Shown: positions 1 through 11,053 of the stretch, piece after piece
Position numbering within the stretch: the stretch's first letter is position 1
How the letters are laid out: the number at the start of each line of letters is the position of its first letter
Assembly (NCBI GenBank): GCA_018105865.1
Contig: CM030836.1
Span: 587,001-651,000, forward strand
Length of the DNA stretch: 64,000 bases
Reading direction: 5' to 3'
Origin: Metaphire vulgaris
Lineage: Eukaryota; Annelida; Clitellata; Crassiclitellata; Megascolecidae
Notes under the pieces: model-generated
Database searches by the model: none
What the model was told of the DNA's origin: nothing
What the model saw: only the letters and a program-made list of their open reading frames with translations
Made by a program: the position numbers and the translations under genes

Positions 1-617
1 TCCATATGTTAGATTGCTTTTTCAAGAAACGTTTGATTGATATTGAAGTTGTTTTCTGGTCAGAATGACCACGAAGTTTAAAGTTGTTTTTAGCTTTTTA
101 TTTTAATTTTTTTAATTTTGAGAAGATGCATTTAGTTATTTCAAATTCAAATAGTTTTGGTCTATTAGCTGTGACTTGTTCAAAATAGAGTTTGATGTGA
201 TTTAAATTTTATGGCATTTATTTGCCGGAGTTTTGTATTCCTTTGTCTACAAATTCCACATCGTTGTTAATTGGCATAGAAAAAAGACAGACAAAGACAA
301 GTCAAAGTACAGTACTTCCCGAGGCTCACGAACTAATAGGGCGACACCATCTCCTCTGCCAACCACCTCCTCAGCGCAGGTGCAATACCATGAGTAAGCA
401 TGGGCGTTCGGAGGGGGTGCAATTGCACCCCCTGGAAAAATTGTGGAGTTATGAAAAAAGTAAAATTACGTACTTGTTTCTTTTGCCACAAAACCTTGTT
501 TTGCATTCCACCCTGGAAAATTTATTCGCTTCTTTCGTCACAAGACCCTATTTTACACCCCTGGAAAAATTTCTGCGGACGCCCATGCGAGTGAGTCTGA
601 CGGCTCAGTCGACTTTA
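1..617. other. AT-rich intergenic DNA, no gene recognised
   Basis: No domain, splice-supported exon or terminal repeat was recognised. Around 405-440 and 555-575 there are short C/G-run motifs (ccctggaaaaat repeated) resembling the inner parts of the MITEs found elsewhere in the window, so some of this is probably decayed mobile DNA. An open frame at 222-656 runs across these motifs and has no recognisable protein signature. Confidence 0.4.
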
Positions 618-700
618 GGGCTCCTGCGGGTCTCGAACTCACGACCTACTTTATAAGTCCAAAGTTGTTACCACTGAGGCTGTGACTCAGCTAACTCCCC
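618..700 (-). repeat. tRNA-like sequence (SINE head or tRNA relic)
   Basis: Read on the minus strand, the stretch has an A-box-like TTAGCTGAGT followed further on by CAGTGGTAAC, and a good B-box-like GTGAGTTCGAGACCC at tRNA-like spacing. The acceptor stem does not pair well and the D-arm is expanded. A working tRNA gene is therefore unlikely; a tRNA-derived SINE head is the better reading. Confidence 0.45.
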
Positions 701-743
701 GCATTGTTAATTGTCACGAAGTATCCAATATATACATATGTTG

Positions 744-1008
744 CAGTCAAAGTATGAAATCAGGCAATGTTGACATTGCCTGAAATTTTTAGGCAATGTC
801 GACTTATCCCGATTCACTCGGGCAATGTCGACGTTGACTGAAATTGTTAGGCATTGTTTAACAATACCTGAAATTTGCTCGATTTTCTACACACTTTGCC
901 TGAAATCTTTGTCTGTGATGGAATAGGAGCAGGTAAATGTCGGCATATGTCGAAATTGCCTAAAAATTTCAGGCAATGTCAACATAGCCTGATTTCACAC
1001 TTTGACTG
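744..1008. mobile_element. Foldback MITE with CAGTCAAAGT termini
   Basis: The left end begins CAGTCAAAGTATGAAATCAG and the right end is its near-perfect inverted complement, ending CTGATTTCACACTTTGACTG. Internally the palindromic unit AGGCAATGTCGAC/TTGACATTGCCT recurs several times in both orientations, so the whole element could fold into a long imperfect hairpin. No open frame of interest; no clear target duplication because the right flank is a TA microsatellite. Confidence 0.6.

Positions 1009-1077
<69 letters not shown>
1009..1077. repeat. (TA)n microsatellite
   Basis: Uninterrupted TA dinucleotide run directly after the foldback MITE. Confidence 0.95.
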
Positions 1078-1080
<3 letters not shown>

Positions 1081-1139
1081 AAAACAGCAAAATATCAAAG
1101 CCTGACCCCCATGCACACATTCCTGCTAATCGCACTTGA

Positions 1140-1325
1140 GACGCTTGGCCCCATAAATCAAGACGCCCTTTGTTTTTCAACGAGCTTGGACGTCGTCTTG
1201 CTCAGCAATCCGGAGACACGAGAGAAGGAAGTTTCCTCTTCCAACGATTGTCTGTCACTCTGCAGCGATTTAACGTCATTGCTTTTCGAGGAACTTTTCC
1301 AGACCTCGAACCGGACGAGAGTTAG
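1140..1325 (+). pseudogene. TE-encoded tail fragment (unidentified)
   Basis: A frame opened after a TGA at 1137 reads through FFNELGRRLAQQSGDTRE, then FLFQRLSVTLQRFNVIAF, to a stop at 1323. The ELGRRL..GD.RE..FLFQRLS..LQRFN pattern is one I associate with repetitive protein tails in invertebrate genomes, probably transposon-derived, but I cannot name the family. No splice signal or start codon supports a host gene. Best treated as a degraded mobile-element fragment. Confidence 0.4.
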
Positions 1326-1397
1326 CCACACAATTTCTTAATGTCTCCGGACACTTTTTCATAAGACCTTCGGGAATGAAGTACCGAGGGCAAAAAA

Positions 1398-1399
<2 letters not shown>

Positions 1400-1462
<63 letters not shown>
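1400..1462. repeat. (TA)n microsatellite
   Basis: TA run of about 60 bp, followed by the TAGGCCTA-type octamer context seen often in this window. Confidence 0.95.
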
Positions 1463-1465
<3 letters not shown>

Positions 1466-2100
1466 GGCCTATGTTCTTGAAAAATGCATAGGAAAGTGTC
1501 CCATTTTGGGCACCTTAACGTTATTTATATAGCCTTTAATTTGTTATATTAGAATGGTGTTTTGATAATTCAATGTTCTATGACTTAATTACCTTATAAG
1601 TGAGCAAATAACCAGCAATAGCCCATAAAATATCTGCAAATTTTTTGACATTTTATGAATTTAGAGAATCTCTCAGAGTGCCCAAATTAGGACACCAGTT
1701 GCTTAAGATGGGCATGGTATGCCCAAGATGAGGCACTTTGTTGTTTTAACTTTTAATTTAACTTCATATTCAATCAAACTACAATCAGCAAATAACACAG
1801 GTTTACAAAAAAGTTTTTGAAAATTGTCTAAGTTTTTTTAACTGATTTATGATTTTGACCTGTGCGAGTGCTGTCTTTCACCTTGGTTCTCCAATAAGAC
1901 CTTTCTACTCTGAACCAATCGTCTTGGAAAATATCACTTAGGCCTATCTTCATTCTTCAAGTATGATTTATGTCAATTAGCGTGAGGACAAGTTTCGATT
2001 CCATAACCACAGTAACAACATACAGGAAATCTATCCACTATACCAGCACTCGTCTTGTGAAGAAAGGATTCTGCTTCTCATTAATCCATACACGCAAAAG
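1463..2100. other. AT-rich DNA, nothing recognised
   Basis: Contains short repeated phrases such as gcccaagatgaggcac and ttgggcacc but no terminal repeats, domains or splice-supported exons that I can defend. Confidence 0.4.
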
Positions 2101-2130
2101 AACGTTAGGAAAAATAATTTTAAAAGCCGT

Positions 2131-2242
2131 GAGCGCTTCCACATTACGAACATCAGGGCTGGCATCAAACTATTTCACTGCAGAATGCTGTGACGCGGCC
2201 GGAATGGCGCCGAAGCAAGCACGTTCACATGGTCTAGTTTAA
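2131..2242 (+). pseudogene. Non-LTR retrotransposon RT C-terminal fragment
   Basis: Reads SASTLRTSGLASNYFTAECC, the conserved stretch following the thumb of many invertebrate LINE reverse transcriptases (..TLRTSALAL.YS.AEYC). It is 5' truncated and breaks soon after. The same fragment sits at the same position in duplication unit 2 (about 11746-11865), so the insertion predates the duplication. Confidence 0.6.
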
Positions 2243-3252
2243 ATTGAACTTTTCCATGAGGACAAGTTCTGTAACCATCCTTTGAAAGAAGTATTCGTCC
2301 TCTAATTGTTCAGAAGTCAAACAGGTGTCATGGCTCACGGTGACGGAAATATAAATATTTGAAATTTCTTTGGTTACAGCATCTCAACTAACATGACTAC
2401 CGTCAATTTGATTCAATGTTAGTCTGTAATTGATTGCAAGCTATAAAACTTGTGAATAGCAAATGAGGTGAATAGAGACAGCGTTGCATTTGACACACGA
2501 CTGTGCAAAAGGGTTATCGACATCCATAGTGCCCTAGAGACCACCTCTTCCTCTATATATTCTATTCGTTTTATCATGTGTTCCAAAAGCTTTATCCCGC
2601 CCAGATTTGTTCATTAAACTTCGAAATCCTTCGAACAAAAACACTCCTATGAAGGCCGTATGCCACAACTTTCATGTTCAAGGGCAAGAGATACTGTAGT
2701 TCTTGGGGCGATTGCAGTCTGAAGACGCTCCAATCTATTGATAGATTTAACCCTACAGAAAAAAGTACAAGACACTTTTGCTTCGAAGCATTTTTGCTGA
2801 ATCAGAACACCACAAAATGCATCAAAATAGACAATGTTAGAAGAATGTCACCCTTCTAAAATGTTTTCAAGCAGTCACTATTAGTAAAGCTGTTATATTA
2901 TTTACTTGTTTCTCAATAGCAAGTCATCTGACAGAAGCTTAGCACTTAACGGCATTAACATGACCGTTGCAGACGAGGTCACGAGATACTAATAACGGTC
3001 GTTGTGTACTTTAGCAACAAAAAAATACGGAGATTATGCTAAAATTAGAATCTTAGATAGCCATAATACAGATGTCTGTTGCACTGTTATTCAGTAGCAT
3101 ATTAGATTGACGACACCAGTCGAGCTGGGAACGACAGTGCGGTTTTAATTTTAGTTGACCTCTCTAAGTTCTAAGTTAGATAAAGCATTGAATTAATAGC
3201 CAGTAAACTTGAATGCAGAATTCTAGTGAATGTATTCATTCGATGGTTGATT

Positions 3253-6200
3253 TCAATCGGAACGAGCACTGCATTGCCTCATGCATTGCGCATGTGAACG
3301 GAATGTATTTGGACTGGGAGTGCAGCCGTCGAAGTAAAATTCCGCGCATCTCCCGTTCCTGAAAGACCATCGCGTTCCTTGTTCGTTGTAATCGACGCAG
3401 CGAAAATTGTTAGGTTCTCCTCCACAGGATTCTAGAAGAAATAATGCAGACGAAGAAAATTACCACACATGACATTAATACAAAGAACTTATACAATAGG
3501 ATGTCCACCATGGACTGTCAATTGGTTGTCCAGCCGGATGCCAAGGACTTTTACCTGGATCTTGTGTGACTTGGATTTGATGTGCCATCGGCCCATGCTT
3601 CTGTGCATTAAAAGTGGCGCTACATAAGTTGTAAGATTAGATTGGGTGAGTGACCATAGTATGCGGATACCAGGAAGCATTACTGAGTCGGGTATCAAGG
3701 TTAACGGCGCCCTCTATTGTGACGTGCTCCTGCAGAAGACGTTTGGGGCTGTCCATTAATTATGTCAACAATTTCTTGGAATTTTTCGACCCCCTCCTCC
3801 TTGTCAACAACTGTCAACTTTCCGTGACCCCCTATAATTATGTCAAACACTTTTGACCCTCCCCAACTAAGATCAGTGACGGGTCTCCCAAAAAAGTTTA
3901 GAATATTATTATTTTTGCGGCGATGACCATTTTCCCTTTCTTTTGTTCATCAAGCATAATAATGTGGTGATGATGACCTTACTTTTTCGCCTGTCAGGCT
4001 TATTTCCATTGTAATAAATGGTATTCCATTGAAATTTCTTATTTTTTCATTTATGCAAAAATGAAATTGTTGACGTCAACTTCTCTTGAACCCCTTCCCG
4101 TGTCAACAACCGTCAAACTTTTCAAACCCCATCCCATATTTTGTTGACGCAATTAATGGACAGCCCTTTCTGAAGCAGACAACAAATGAAAATCGCTATT
4201 CTTTTACAAAGCGGCCTATATAGAACATTTGTTGGAGCCTTGATGTGCGGCCAACCTCTGTTTGATCTTAGAGACCTAAGACAATGCATCGAACAAATTG
4301 CTATATAAATTAATCATTATGTAACTTAAATGATGCTAGCAGGTGTAGTTTCATCTCGGCTGCTAAACTAGCATCAAACAATCATTTGTCTCTGTCTCAT
4401 TTGTTATCTGCTCTGGTTCTAACCTCATAAATTGAAATTGGTTCTATTACGACTGATCCACGCATGATACTCTCAAATAAAGCCGTCGAGATTTCATCAG
4501 ACATTTTCTGACGATTATCCAAGATACAGTTTCCTTTCGTTAATTAAAATTGACTCGTCAATTGCTGATTCTAGATGCATTCAAATAATTCCGAATCGAA
4601 TTTGCGGATGATACACTAGTTTTTGAGATTATCAATTAAGATAGTCTGTCATAAAGCGCCATGCTGTTTACTCACCTTCTGTCGAGACACACCTTGGTTC
4701 CGGGAAACAAGCCTCTGTTCCACACTCTGTTAAGATTTCACGTCGACAGACTTCATTTGCGCCACACGTCTTGTCATAGAAGGCATTCACAAGATATTTA
4801 ATTATAGGAATTTAATAACTTTCGTAATAACAACAATAATAAAATCAAAGAAACCGAGTATTAATAAAGGGGAAGCCGAGGAAAGACCGAGCAATGTTGA
4901 AATCCATGGCCAGTCTACGGAACAAACAAAGCAAGGTACCTGAATAATAATAATAATAATTTTATTATTATTTTGTATTTTATTGTTATTATTATTTCAT
5001 TATTATAATTATTGTATTCTTTAAATTAAGTACTGCATAATAGGACTTACTGAAGGAAGCGATAACAGAGTTTCAATGCAAATAAAACTAATTAGTGAGA
5101 CTCAGATTTTATGAATTAATTATTTTTAATCTGAAATTTGTAATACTTTGGTACTAATGCTAAAACACTCAATCGCCATTTTCGCTCCACAAAATGGCCA
5201 TGAATAATGAAAATAATTTAATTTATAAAAGGCGGTCACTTTCTATAATGGAATAGCACTCAACGGTCTACTTTAATTACTTTGAAAAGAACAGTTTAAA
5301 TTCACCGCCACCAGGCAAACATCTAATAAATAAAGACACTTCGCTCAATTGATACTTCTTAACGGCACGATCGGAATACCAATATACAAAGGAAAGGAGA
5401 CAAAGCATTATGCTATAACTATAAAAGAATAAAAAAGGAGTCAAGGAAGTATGCAATAACTATAAAAATAACATTGCTAAGTATCTCAGGAAAAGTATTC
5501 ACAGAGGTTATATATAAAAAGAATCAGTAGTTATATAGAGAAGGTAATAGGAGAAGAACAAGCGTGATTTAGGTCAGGAAGAAATGCCATAGATCAGCTC
5601 TTTGCATCAACTTTAAGACAACTGATACAAAATATACAGAGGAGAATAAAACTTTGTACATCAATTTCACCGAAAATGAGGCATTGCAAATATATCTTCG
5701 AATAATCCACTAAGAATAACTAAAGAACTAACTGGGCAAGGCCTTGGACAGTCGCAGTTGCATCCAAAGTCCAGTACACACGGAGGTCTGCATCTGTTTT
5801 TATCACATCGGTCTGAAATAAGATACGCTAAATATATTGATTATTATTATTATCGGCGCATCGCCTGAATTTGCAAATAGCGTTTTGTGCGCTCATTATT
5901 ATTTTCAAAGAATGTCAATTAACAGTTCGAATATCGAAATGACGCAAAGAAGGCGTTGCTTCGGGAAGAAAACAGTGAAAGAAAAGAAACAGGAAAAAGA
6001 AAGAAAAAAATAAAAAAGAAAAAGAAAGCGTTGCTTTTGTAATGTTTCCAATGGGCCTATTGGCGTAAAGAAGGCCAATGACGGACCACTGGATTTGGCA
6101 GGCGGGGCCTGTTGAGGGTCTGTTGAGGGCGGGGGTGGCAAATCTAAGCATGAATCAAACTATTTCATAGACGTTGACAAGTGTAGTTTCTTACAACGAG

Positions 6201-7172
6201 TGGACTAAAGTATGGGACCACTGGGACAGGCATTCAATAGAAGAACGGGTCCCTCTCGACCTCCTGTGGAGACGTCTCTAAAGAAGACGACTAATCATTG
6301 ATTGATAATGTGAACCAAATGTCCATCGTAGGCAGGACGACCAGTGTCACTCCACCAAATTAAACGGAAATTCATAAAATACAAACGAACTTTGTACGTA
6401 GGAGACATTGCGAAGGTCGTGTCATGATATTGCGGTGACCATTGCATTGGAGTAACATTAGTCAATGACCAGTGTTTATTCTAGCCACCTTGACATTGGG
6501 GGTGGGGGTTTGGAATGTTTGGGAGGACAAGGTCTGAGTCTCTAAAAATCTTGACAATCAAAAAAGGCTATCTTCCCCTTAAAATGTGGTGACGAGCATA
6601 AAAAAGTTATCTTCCCTTTAAAATGTGGTGATGAGCAAAAAAAGGTCATCCGCCCTCCTGAAATGCTCTGGCAAGGTTGTCATCCTTGCATTTTTCCTCT
6701 CTTCAAAAAACAAAAGCCCCCCGTCGCCACACTTTGGGTGGAGGGAATTTCTATCTTCCCATGCAACATATTAGAAGGTTTGGGGAGAATTTTTTAACTT
6801 TGGGCGGAAATTCCCCAGAGAAGGCCTAGAATAAACACTGGTCAATGAAAGTATAAGAGTTAACTGAATTTTATTCAACGTCGCGTCTTTTCATTACACC
6901 GAACTCCGACAAATAGTAAGAAACTGGTAATAGAGTTGGATGAGATCTAACGCTAAGTTCACAAAATTGCATCTGCATTCTAAGATTTCTAACTATAAAG
7001 AGTAGTTTCATCAGATTTAAATTCATTTGTGTTTAGAGATCGATAGGGGGCCTATTGATCTTGTAAGGAAACGATGCTATGTAACAAAATTGAGCTTGTC
7101 ACCGGGCTGTGATGTAACCTGCAGAACCCCGTGCAGAAGAAGCAAGAGGAACGCTGTTATGATTGCTTTCAT
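3253..7172 (-). CDS. Secreted Cys-rich Kunitz protein, copy 1
   Basis: Four-exon secreted protein of about 140 aa. Exon 1 (7103-7172) encodes the signal peptide MKAIITAFLLLLLHGVLQ.. and ends g|gtgaca. Exon 2 (5733-5812, acceptor tatttcag, donor gttagt) encodes a 26-residue Cys/Pro-rich module with 7 Cys. Exon 3 (4676-4769, donor gtgagt) encodes a module with 5 Cys (CGANEVCRREIL..). Exon 4 (3253-3431, acceptor ttcttctag) encodes a Kunitz/BPTI domain and the stop. Lengths 70+80+94+179 = 423 nt, phases 1, 0, 1, all consistent. Kunitz cysteine spacing is C-x8-C-x16-C-x7-C-x12-C-x3-C, one residue longer than the usual x15. The P1 position after Cys2 is Val followed by Asp, not the Lys/Arg-Ala/Gly of trypsin inhibitors, so target protease is unclear and inhibition may be lost. 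A weak acceptor at exon 3 is the least certain boundary. Family assignment is firm, function is inference. Confidence 0.85.
3510..3645 (-). repeat. L2-like LINE 3' tail (orientation uncertain)
   Basis: The stretch with gtgccatcgg..catgcttctgtgcatt..agtggcgctac..agattagatt is homologous to the 3' ends at 13110-13255, 18960-19030 and 50620-50757. In the last of these it directly follows a readable RT tail. It lies just downstream of the Kunitz gene stop in both tandem copies. Confidence 0.55.
3746..4166. mobile_element. MITE with GGGCTGTCCATTAAT TIRs
   Basis: Left end GGGCTGTCCATTAATTATGT, right end ..GCAATTAATGGACAGCCC, an inverted pair of about 25 bp around a non-coding body rich in GTCAACAA/TTGTTGAC. 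Related copies: 13355-13468 (internally deleted, same locus in duplication unit 2), 37290-37612 (left end lost) and 48088-48175 (left end only). Sharing at the same site in both units shows insertion before the duplication. Confidence 0.75.
4940..5020. repeat. (AAT)n/(TTA)n microsatellite
   Basis: Imperfect AAT then TTATTA run within the intron between Kunitz exons 3 and 2; the equivalent position in unit 2 (14687-14770) carries a similar run. Confidence 0.85.
5540..5685 (+). pseudogene. RTE-like LINE reverse-transcriptase fragment
   Basis: Degenerate frame with the EEQA.FR.GRNAIDQLF..R.. signature that precedes the catalytic YADD box in RTE-like RTs, then text equivalent to LY..FIDYKKAFD in broken frame. 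It sits antisense to the Kunitz gene, in the same intron where unit 2 carries a later portion of a similar LINE. Confidence 0.5.
6469..6840. mobile_element. MITE, CAGTGTTTATTCTAG family, copy 1
   Basis: Left end (C)CAGTGTTTATTCTAGCC and right end GGCCTAGAATAAACACTG form the TIRs. Flanks carry GTCAATGA on both sides (6461-6468 and 6841-6848), a target duplication of 8 bp, possibly 7. The body contains three copies of the GACGAGCAAAAAA..GTCATC hairpin-like motif. Related copies lie at 34040-34337 and 42366-42519. The equivalent site in duplication unit 2 (about 17445-17462) is empty but scarred. Confidence 0.75.
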
Positions 7173-7706
7173 CTTGTCGTATGAAAGGTGAAAGAGAATC
7201 TGTTGTTCTGTTACTTCGAACCATAAAAAATATTTCGAAAATAAATTTTGAACAAATTAAGCAGTGATCGTTTAGTTGTTATGAAATCAAACAAGAAAAT
7301 TATCAATACAGTTTGAACACAGTCTTTAAGTAATGGGAAGTCTTGAACACCTTAATGCATTTGAAGCCGTTCAGACAATACGTATTTTGCATACTTTTAC
7401 TCAGCATATGAGCAAATTCAGGAATTCAGCTAGAATTAACACTGTTTTGTAGTACTCATTATGCATTCCGTCCATATGAACTGTTGAATGTTGTCAAAAT
7501 TATTGAATGGGAAGAAAATTAGACACTTAGGGCGTACTTATTTATCCGTGCATTTATACAGTAACTTGAAGACTTTCCACCAAGGTGATAACGCTAGATT
7601 GCATTTACTGATTGGTATTTTAGAACCACTAACAATATTCATTTACCAATTGTATTGATTGATCATAGAACCGGTAAAATAATGTAATAAAGTTCAAATA
7701 TCTTAC

Positions 7707-7795
7707 GTGAAAGCCAACAGCGAAGACGCGATGTTCTCGATTCCTCTCTGAGTCACTCCTAGAGAAAACACCGCAGCGGCTGTATTTAAATGATT
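7707..7795 (-). promoter_or_regulatory. Kunitz copy 1 promoter and 5' UTR exon
   Basis: On the minus strand a TATA-like ATTTAAATACA (about 7781-7791) is followed some 30 bp later by GTTTTCTCTAGG, then by a leader ending CTTTCAC|gtaaga (donor at 7706-7705). The layout, including the donor, is conserved at 18493-18580 in unit 2. This fits a short non-coding first exon spliced to the exon holding the ATG at 7172. The TSS is inferred, not seen. Confidence 0.55.
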
Positions 7796-7890
7796 CCAGT
7801 TTAACGAATTCAGTCCATTAGTCAAAACACGGTCTCAGTAGACTTTTCTGCTTGACTGCCTATTGGAATTCTTGGTTCACCCAATGTGTG

Positions 7891-8715
7891 AACCAGTGGC
7901 GTAGCTATAAATTTGTTTGGGGGGGGAGGGGGTGCAATCCTTATATTAAAAAAATGGACATGCACATGCAGCATATTGATAATTAATCGACTCGAGCAAA
8001 CTTCATTCAATTTGGCTATAGGCCTATAATGACAGTGATGGCACTCAAGACACTGTCTAATTTCTAACCCTGCAACATTTTTCCTGTTCTTCAGTTTATT
8101 TATAACACGACCTATATCTATTGGGCCCGTTGAAAAATATTGTACATCTAAGTCGCCATCGCAACTTGAAACAAAGTTCGACATGTTGAACACAATGAGT
8201 GTTTTTGGGATCATGACGTACAATCTGCTGACAAAACTGAAACAAAACAATGTAGAAAGTTGGTCTGTGTTTTGCGTTTTCATTTGAAAAAAGTCTATCG
8301 TCAACGATGGGCGCCTGTTAGTGATGGTCTGCAATTTGAGAGTCTATGTTTGACCGAAAGAAATCTGCAATTTATCGTTGCTTTATCTTTGGTTCAAATG
8401 GTTCTGTCTGATCTGTCATTGCAATGATCTGTACGAAATAATAATAAAAATAATAAATAAATGCCACGTATGAAAATTGGCTTCACGCATACACGCCTAC
8501 ATACAACATATTTCTGCTTTTTAAACATGTCCTCACATTTAATATTTAGATATTTTTACTCCAATAGACCTATAGCCTACTCTAAAAAAATACATCAGGT
8601 GTACTGCAGTCTAGAATTTAACAAGTCGGTAGTACGAATCTATTTTCTGGAGTTACAGGATATGCTCACTACATACATACATACATACATAAAGTTCATT
8701 TACTAGGCGCAATTA
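7891..8715. other. Repeat-derived block, no gene recognised
   Basis: Begins with AGTGGCGTAGCTATAAATTTG and a long G run, the typical left end of a CAGTGGCGTA-type hAT MITE, but no matching right end was found. A long minus-strand frame (7822-8334) has no recognisable domain. The block is absent from duplication unit 2, so it was inserted into unit 1 or lost from unit 2. The 3' part (8640-8705) ends in a short CATA run. Confidence 0.5.
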
Positions 8716-9370
8716 TTACAAATGCGCCTCGGTTGCCAGGTCAAACATATATGTTTTAAGTCGAGCGAGAAAAATGTCACGGTTTAAAATTCCATCTCTG
8801 AGAGGAGGCGGAAGTTGATTCCAGAGTGATGGACCAATCACTCTGAATGCACGCTCTCCCATTCTGGTACGAGTGCGTGGCACGGATAATGTCCTGGTGG
8901 AATTGGAACGTGTGACCATCGTTCGAGTGAGAGCTGTATCAGACAACAGTTTACAGTCTCGAATAAGATACTGTGGAGCTTCTTTTCTGATACATCTGTC
9001 GACTAGCAAGAAGCAGCTTGTACGATATTCGCTTATGTACCGGCAACCAGTGGAGTTGTTTCAGAATAGGGGTGATGTGTTGCCGCCTTGATGTCCGCGT
9101 AATGAGTCGTGCCGCGGCATTCTGAACAAGTTGAAGTCTATATATTTGGTTTCTGGCCGTACATGCAAGTAGGCTATTACAGTAATCGAGACGAGATGCT
9201 ATGAATGCATGGAACAGGACTTGCACTGATTCCTGCGACAGAGAGTCAATTACTGCCCGTAATTGTCGAAGCTGGTAGAAACATCCTGACACTATTTTAC
9301 TAATGTGGTTAGCCATCGTAAGATTTTCATCGAGAATAACTCCACGATCTTTAACTTGCTCGGATCTTTT
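8716..9370 (-). pseudogene. CR1/L2-type LINE 3' fragment
   Basis: Minus-strand frames read FYQLRQLRAVIDSL, then AFIASRLDYCNSLL, then LQLVQNAAARLI and LKQLHWLPVHKRISYKLL. After a frame change they read RMGERAFRVIGPSLWNQLPP..LKTYMF. This order is the RT thumb and C-terminal tail of CR1/L2-clade LINEs. At least one frameshift (around 9000) and loss of the whole 5' part make it a dead, 5'-truncated copy. Confidence 0.85.
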
Positions 9371-9877
9371 GATAACATTATTCCAAAGTTTAAGTGCTAA
9401 CTAACTGGGAACTTAGGCGTCAGAACCCCAGGCGTAAGGGATTATTAATAGTTATTGGTTAACTTAGTTAGTATTCTGACAATTCTGTAGTAGAACGTGA
9501 ACTAAAGCAGCGTCAGCCTGCCGATGCTAAATCAGTATGACCACTGGCACTGTTACTGTAGCGCATTCTGAGTCTTTTAGTGGACAGCATTCCATCTGCA
9601 GCATCACTGGCTTGAATGCAAAAGAAACTTGGACAAAGAGATATTTTATTCGTTAATTTAATTGTATTTACCTGTGAAGAAAAGATAACGATACGATGGA
9701 CGATTATGTTTATGTTAACAAATACCAGAAACAAAATAATGATAACAAAAAGTATAAAAGTAAGAATTGCATTGTACATTGCAATGCTAGTGTTCATATA
9801 TGTTTACCACATGATAGACTTGGGGTGGAATTGCACCCATTGAAAACCCCTCTGGTTACACCCATATTGAATGTTCA
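9371..9877. other. Unannotated DNA
   Basis: No exon-like or TE-terminal signal found. Overlapping short frames on both strands between 9513 and 9881 lack domains and codon structure. Confidence 0.35.
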
Positions 9878-10099
9878 TTAGCCTATACCTGTCAGGAACT
9901 GTCTGCTAAATGCCGACCAAAGTTTGAAAGGACAGAAATGCGACTGGAATTCTATTCGGCACAGTTTTCTTGCAATAGATTTCGCACAATAGGAACCTGG
10001 CACGTCCTCGTACATACAGGAACCATTGTAGAACGATGCTTCGAGGCCTCCATGGCTTGAAAAATAGAAGGCGGCTGTCCGATAATCAATAGGGGGTCT
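9878..10099 (-). other. Cys-rich open frame, exon-like, unit 1
   Basis: Minus-strand frame open from 10099 to a stop at 9878. It reads HGGLEASFYNGSC, then EDVPGSYCAKSIARKLC, then EFQSHFCPFKLW, with four cysteines. A possible donor (ctgacag|gtatag) lies at 9889-9888, phase 1. The homologous site in unit 2 (18689-18901) keeps FDNGSC and AYCTD but has lost the later cysteines. It lies upstream of the Kunitz gene on the same strand. It may be a lone exon of another secreted module or a pseudo-exon; I do not recognise the domain. Confidence 0.35.
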
Positions 10100-10798
10100 T
10101 CACCAATAAATTCTTCTCAATCACCCTATTTAACATGACTTGGCATGGCTCAATAAGCGACTATCAAATGAATTCATCAGTCTGATTAATGGCTGACACT
10201 TCTGCTATTGTTCAATTGGCGCATGCGGCGTTTTGTCTAGGTTCGAAATGAAGTCTTCGCAGCAAATTTAGGAGCCAATGAGTACATATTTTTTGGAAAA
10301 AGCAATTGTTGCGTGCTTACCAACATACGAATATTATATTGAAACATGAGAACCTTGATATATTTAAAATATAATTATTTTGCTTTGCATAAAACGTAGG
10401 AAAAGTTCGAAATTTTACGTTTACACGACTTCAATTAGTTTGAACTGTTAATAGTTCAGTGTCACGCATAAGGTTCTCGGTAACTCCAGCTACGAACAAG
10501 ATTTTGAATATAGGCCAATGGATTAGAAGAAGAATAAACAAATGTGTTGACTTGTAAGATGAAGACTCGACGGTCTGCTTAAATGTCTATATGACCTCAG
10601 AGACCTCAGAGTGTTCTTATCAGACCAAATTCTCGAGTCTAAAGAAACCAGCGAACCATGCGCAGAAATGGTGGAGAAAACAAGCAATATGTTTCAAACA
10701 CGCTTGAATAACCACCAAAACAATTTGGGTCTAGAATGCAGTCACTAGAATGCAGTCTGATGTTAATAACATAGCAACACTCCTTTTAGTATCAGAGC

Positions 10799-11053
10799 CA
10801 GTGGCATAGCCAAGGGTTCTGGAATAGGGAGAAAGACACATCGACATTATAACGGATGAAAAATTCTCCGACGAGCAAGGAAACTCGTCTTGGAGTTCCT
10901 CTCACTTTCACGTATTCTCTTCTAGCATGCCACCTACTACACTGTACTCTCTCCAAATTCTCTCAACGGTTTGCGCCAATCCCACAACCGGCCCCATGCA
11001 TCCATAAGGGGGACCCGGTCTTCCGTGTCCCTATATCCGTGGCCTCGCCACTG
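10799..11053. mobile_element. hAT-like MITE, CAGTGGCATAG / GCCACTG ends
   Basis: Left end CAGTGGCATAGCCAAGG and right end CTCGCCACTG are inverted. The interior includes a GACGAGCAAGGAAACTCGTC hairpin. A diverged copy lies at 23262-23558, and both are followed by the same CR1 tail phrase (acaaatggaacgaa..). No clean TSD was found. Confidence 0.5.

Larger units (their letters stand above)
2131..10790. repeat. Tandem duplication unit 1 (Kunitz gene copy 1)
   Basis: Collinear with 11746-19870 at nucleotide level. The shared track includes a LINE fragment, the Kunitz-gene exons and introns, the GGGCTGTCC MITE, the promoter, the Cys-rich upstream frame and the 10.4-10.8 kb flank. Unit 1 carries an extra block (about 7.89-9.88 kb, mostly repeats including a LINE 3' end) and an intact MITE at 6469-6840 that unit 2 lacks. 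Unit 2 carries an extra LINE in the intron between exons 2 and 3. The offset between units grows from about 9.6 kb at exon 4 to 10.6 kb at exon 1. Confidence 0.85.

Noticed and set aside
618..700. Functional tRNA gene
   Set aside because: The B box is good but the acceptor stem does not pair and the D-arm is abnormal. More like a SINE head or relic.
5905..6151. Similar minus-strand frames at 5905-6151 and 16862-17132
   Set aside because: Shared only because the intron is duplicated. They read through low-complexity Phe-rich text and have no splice or domain support.
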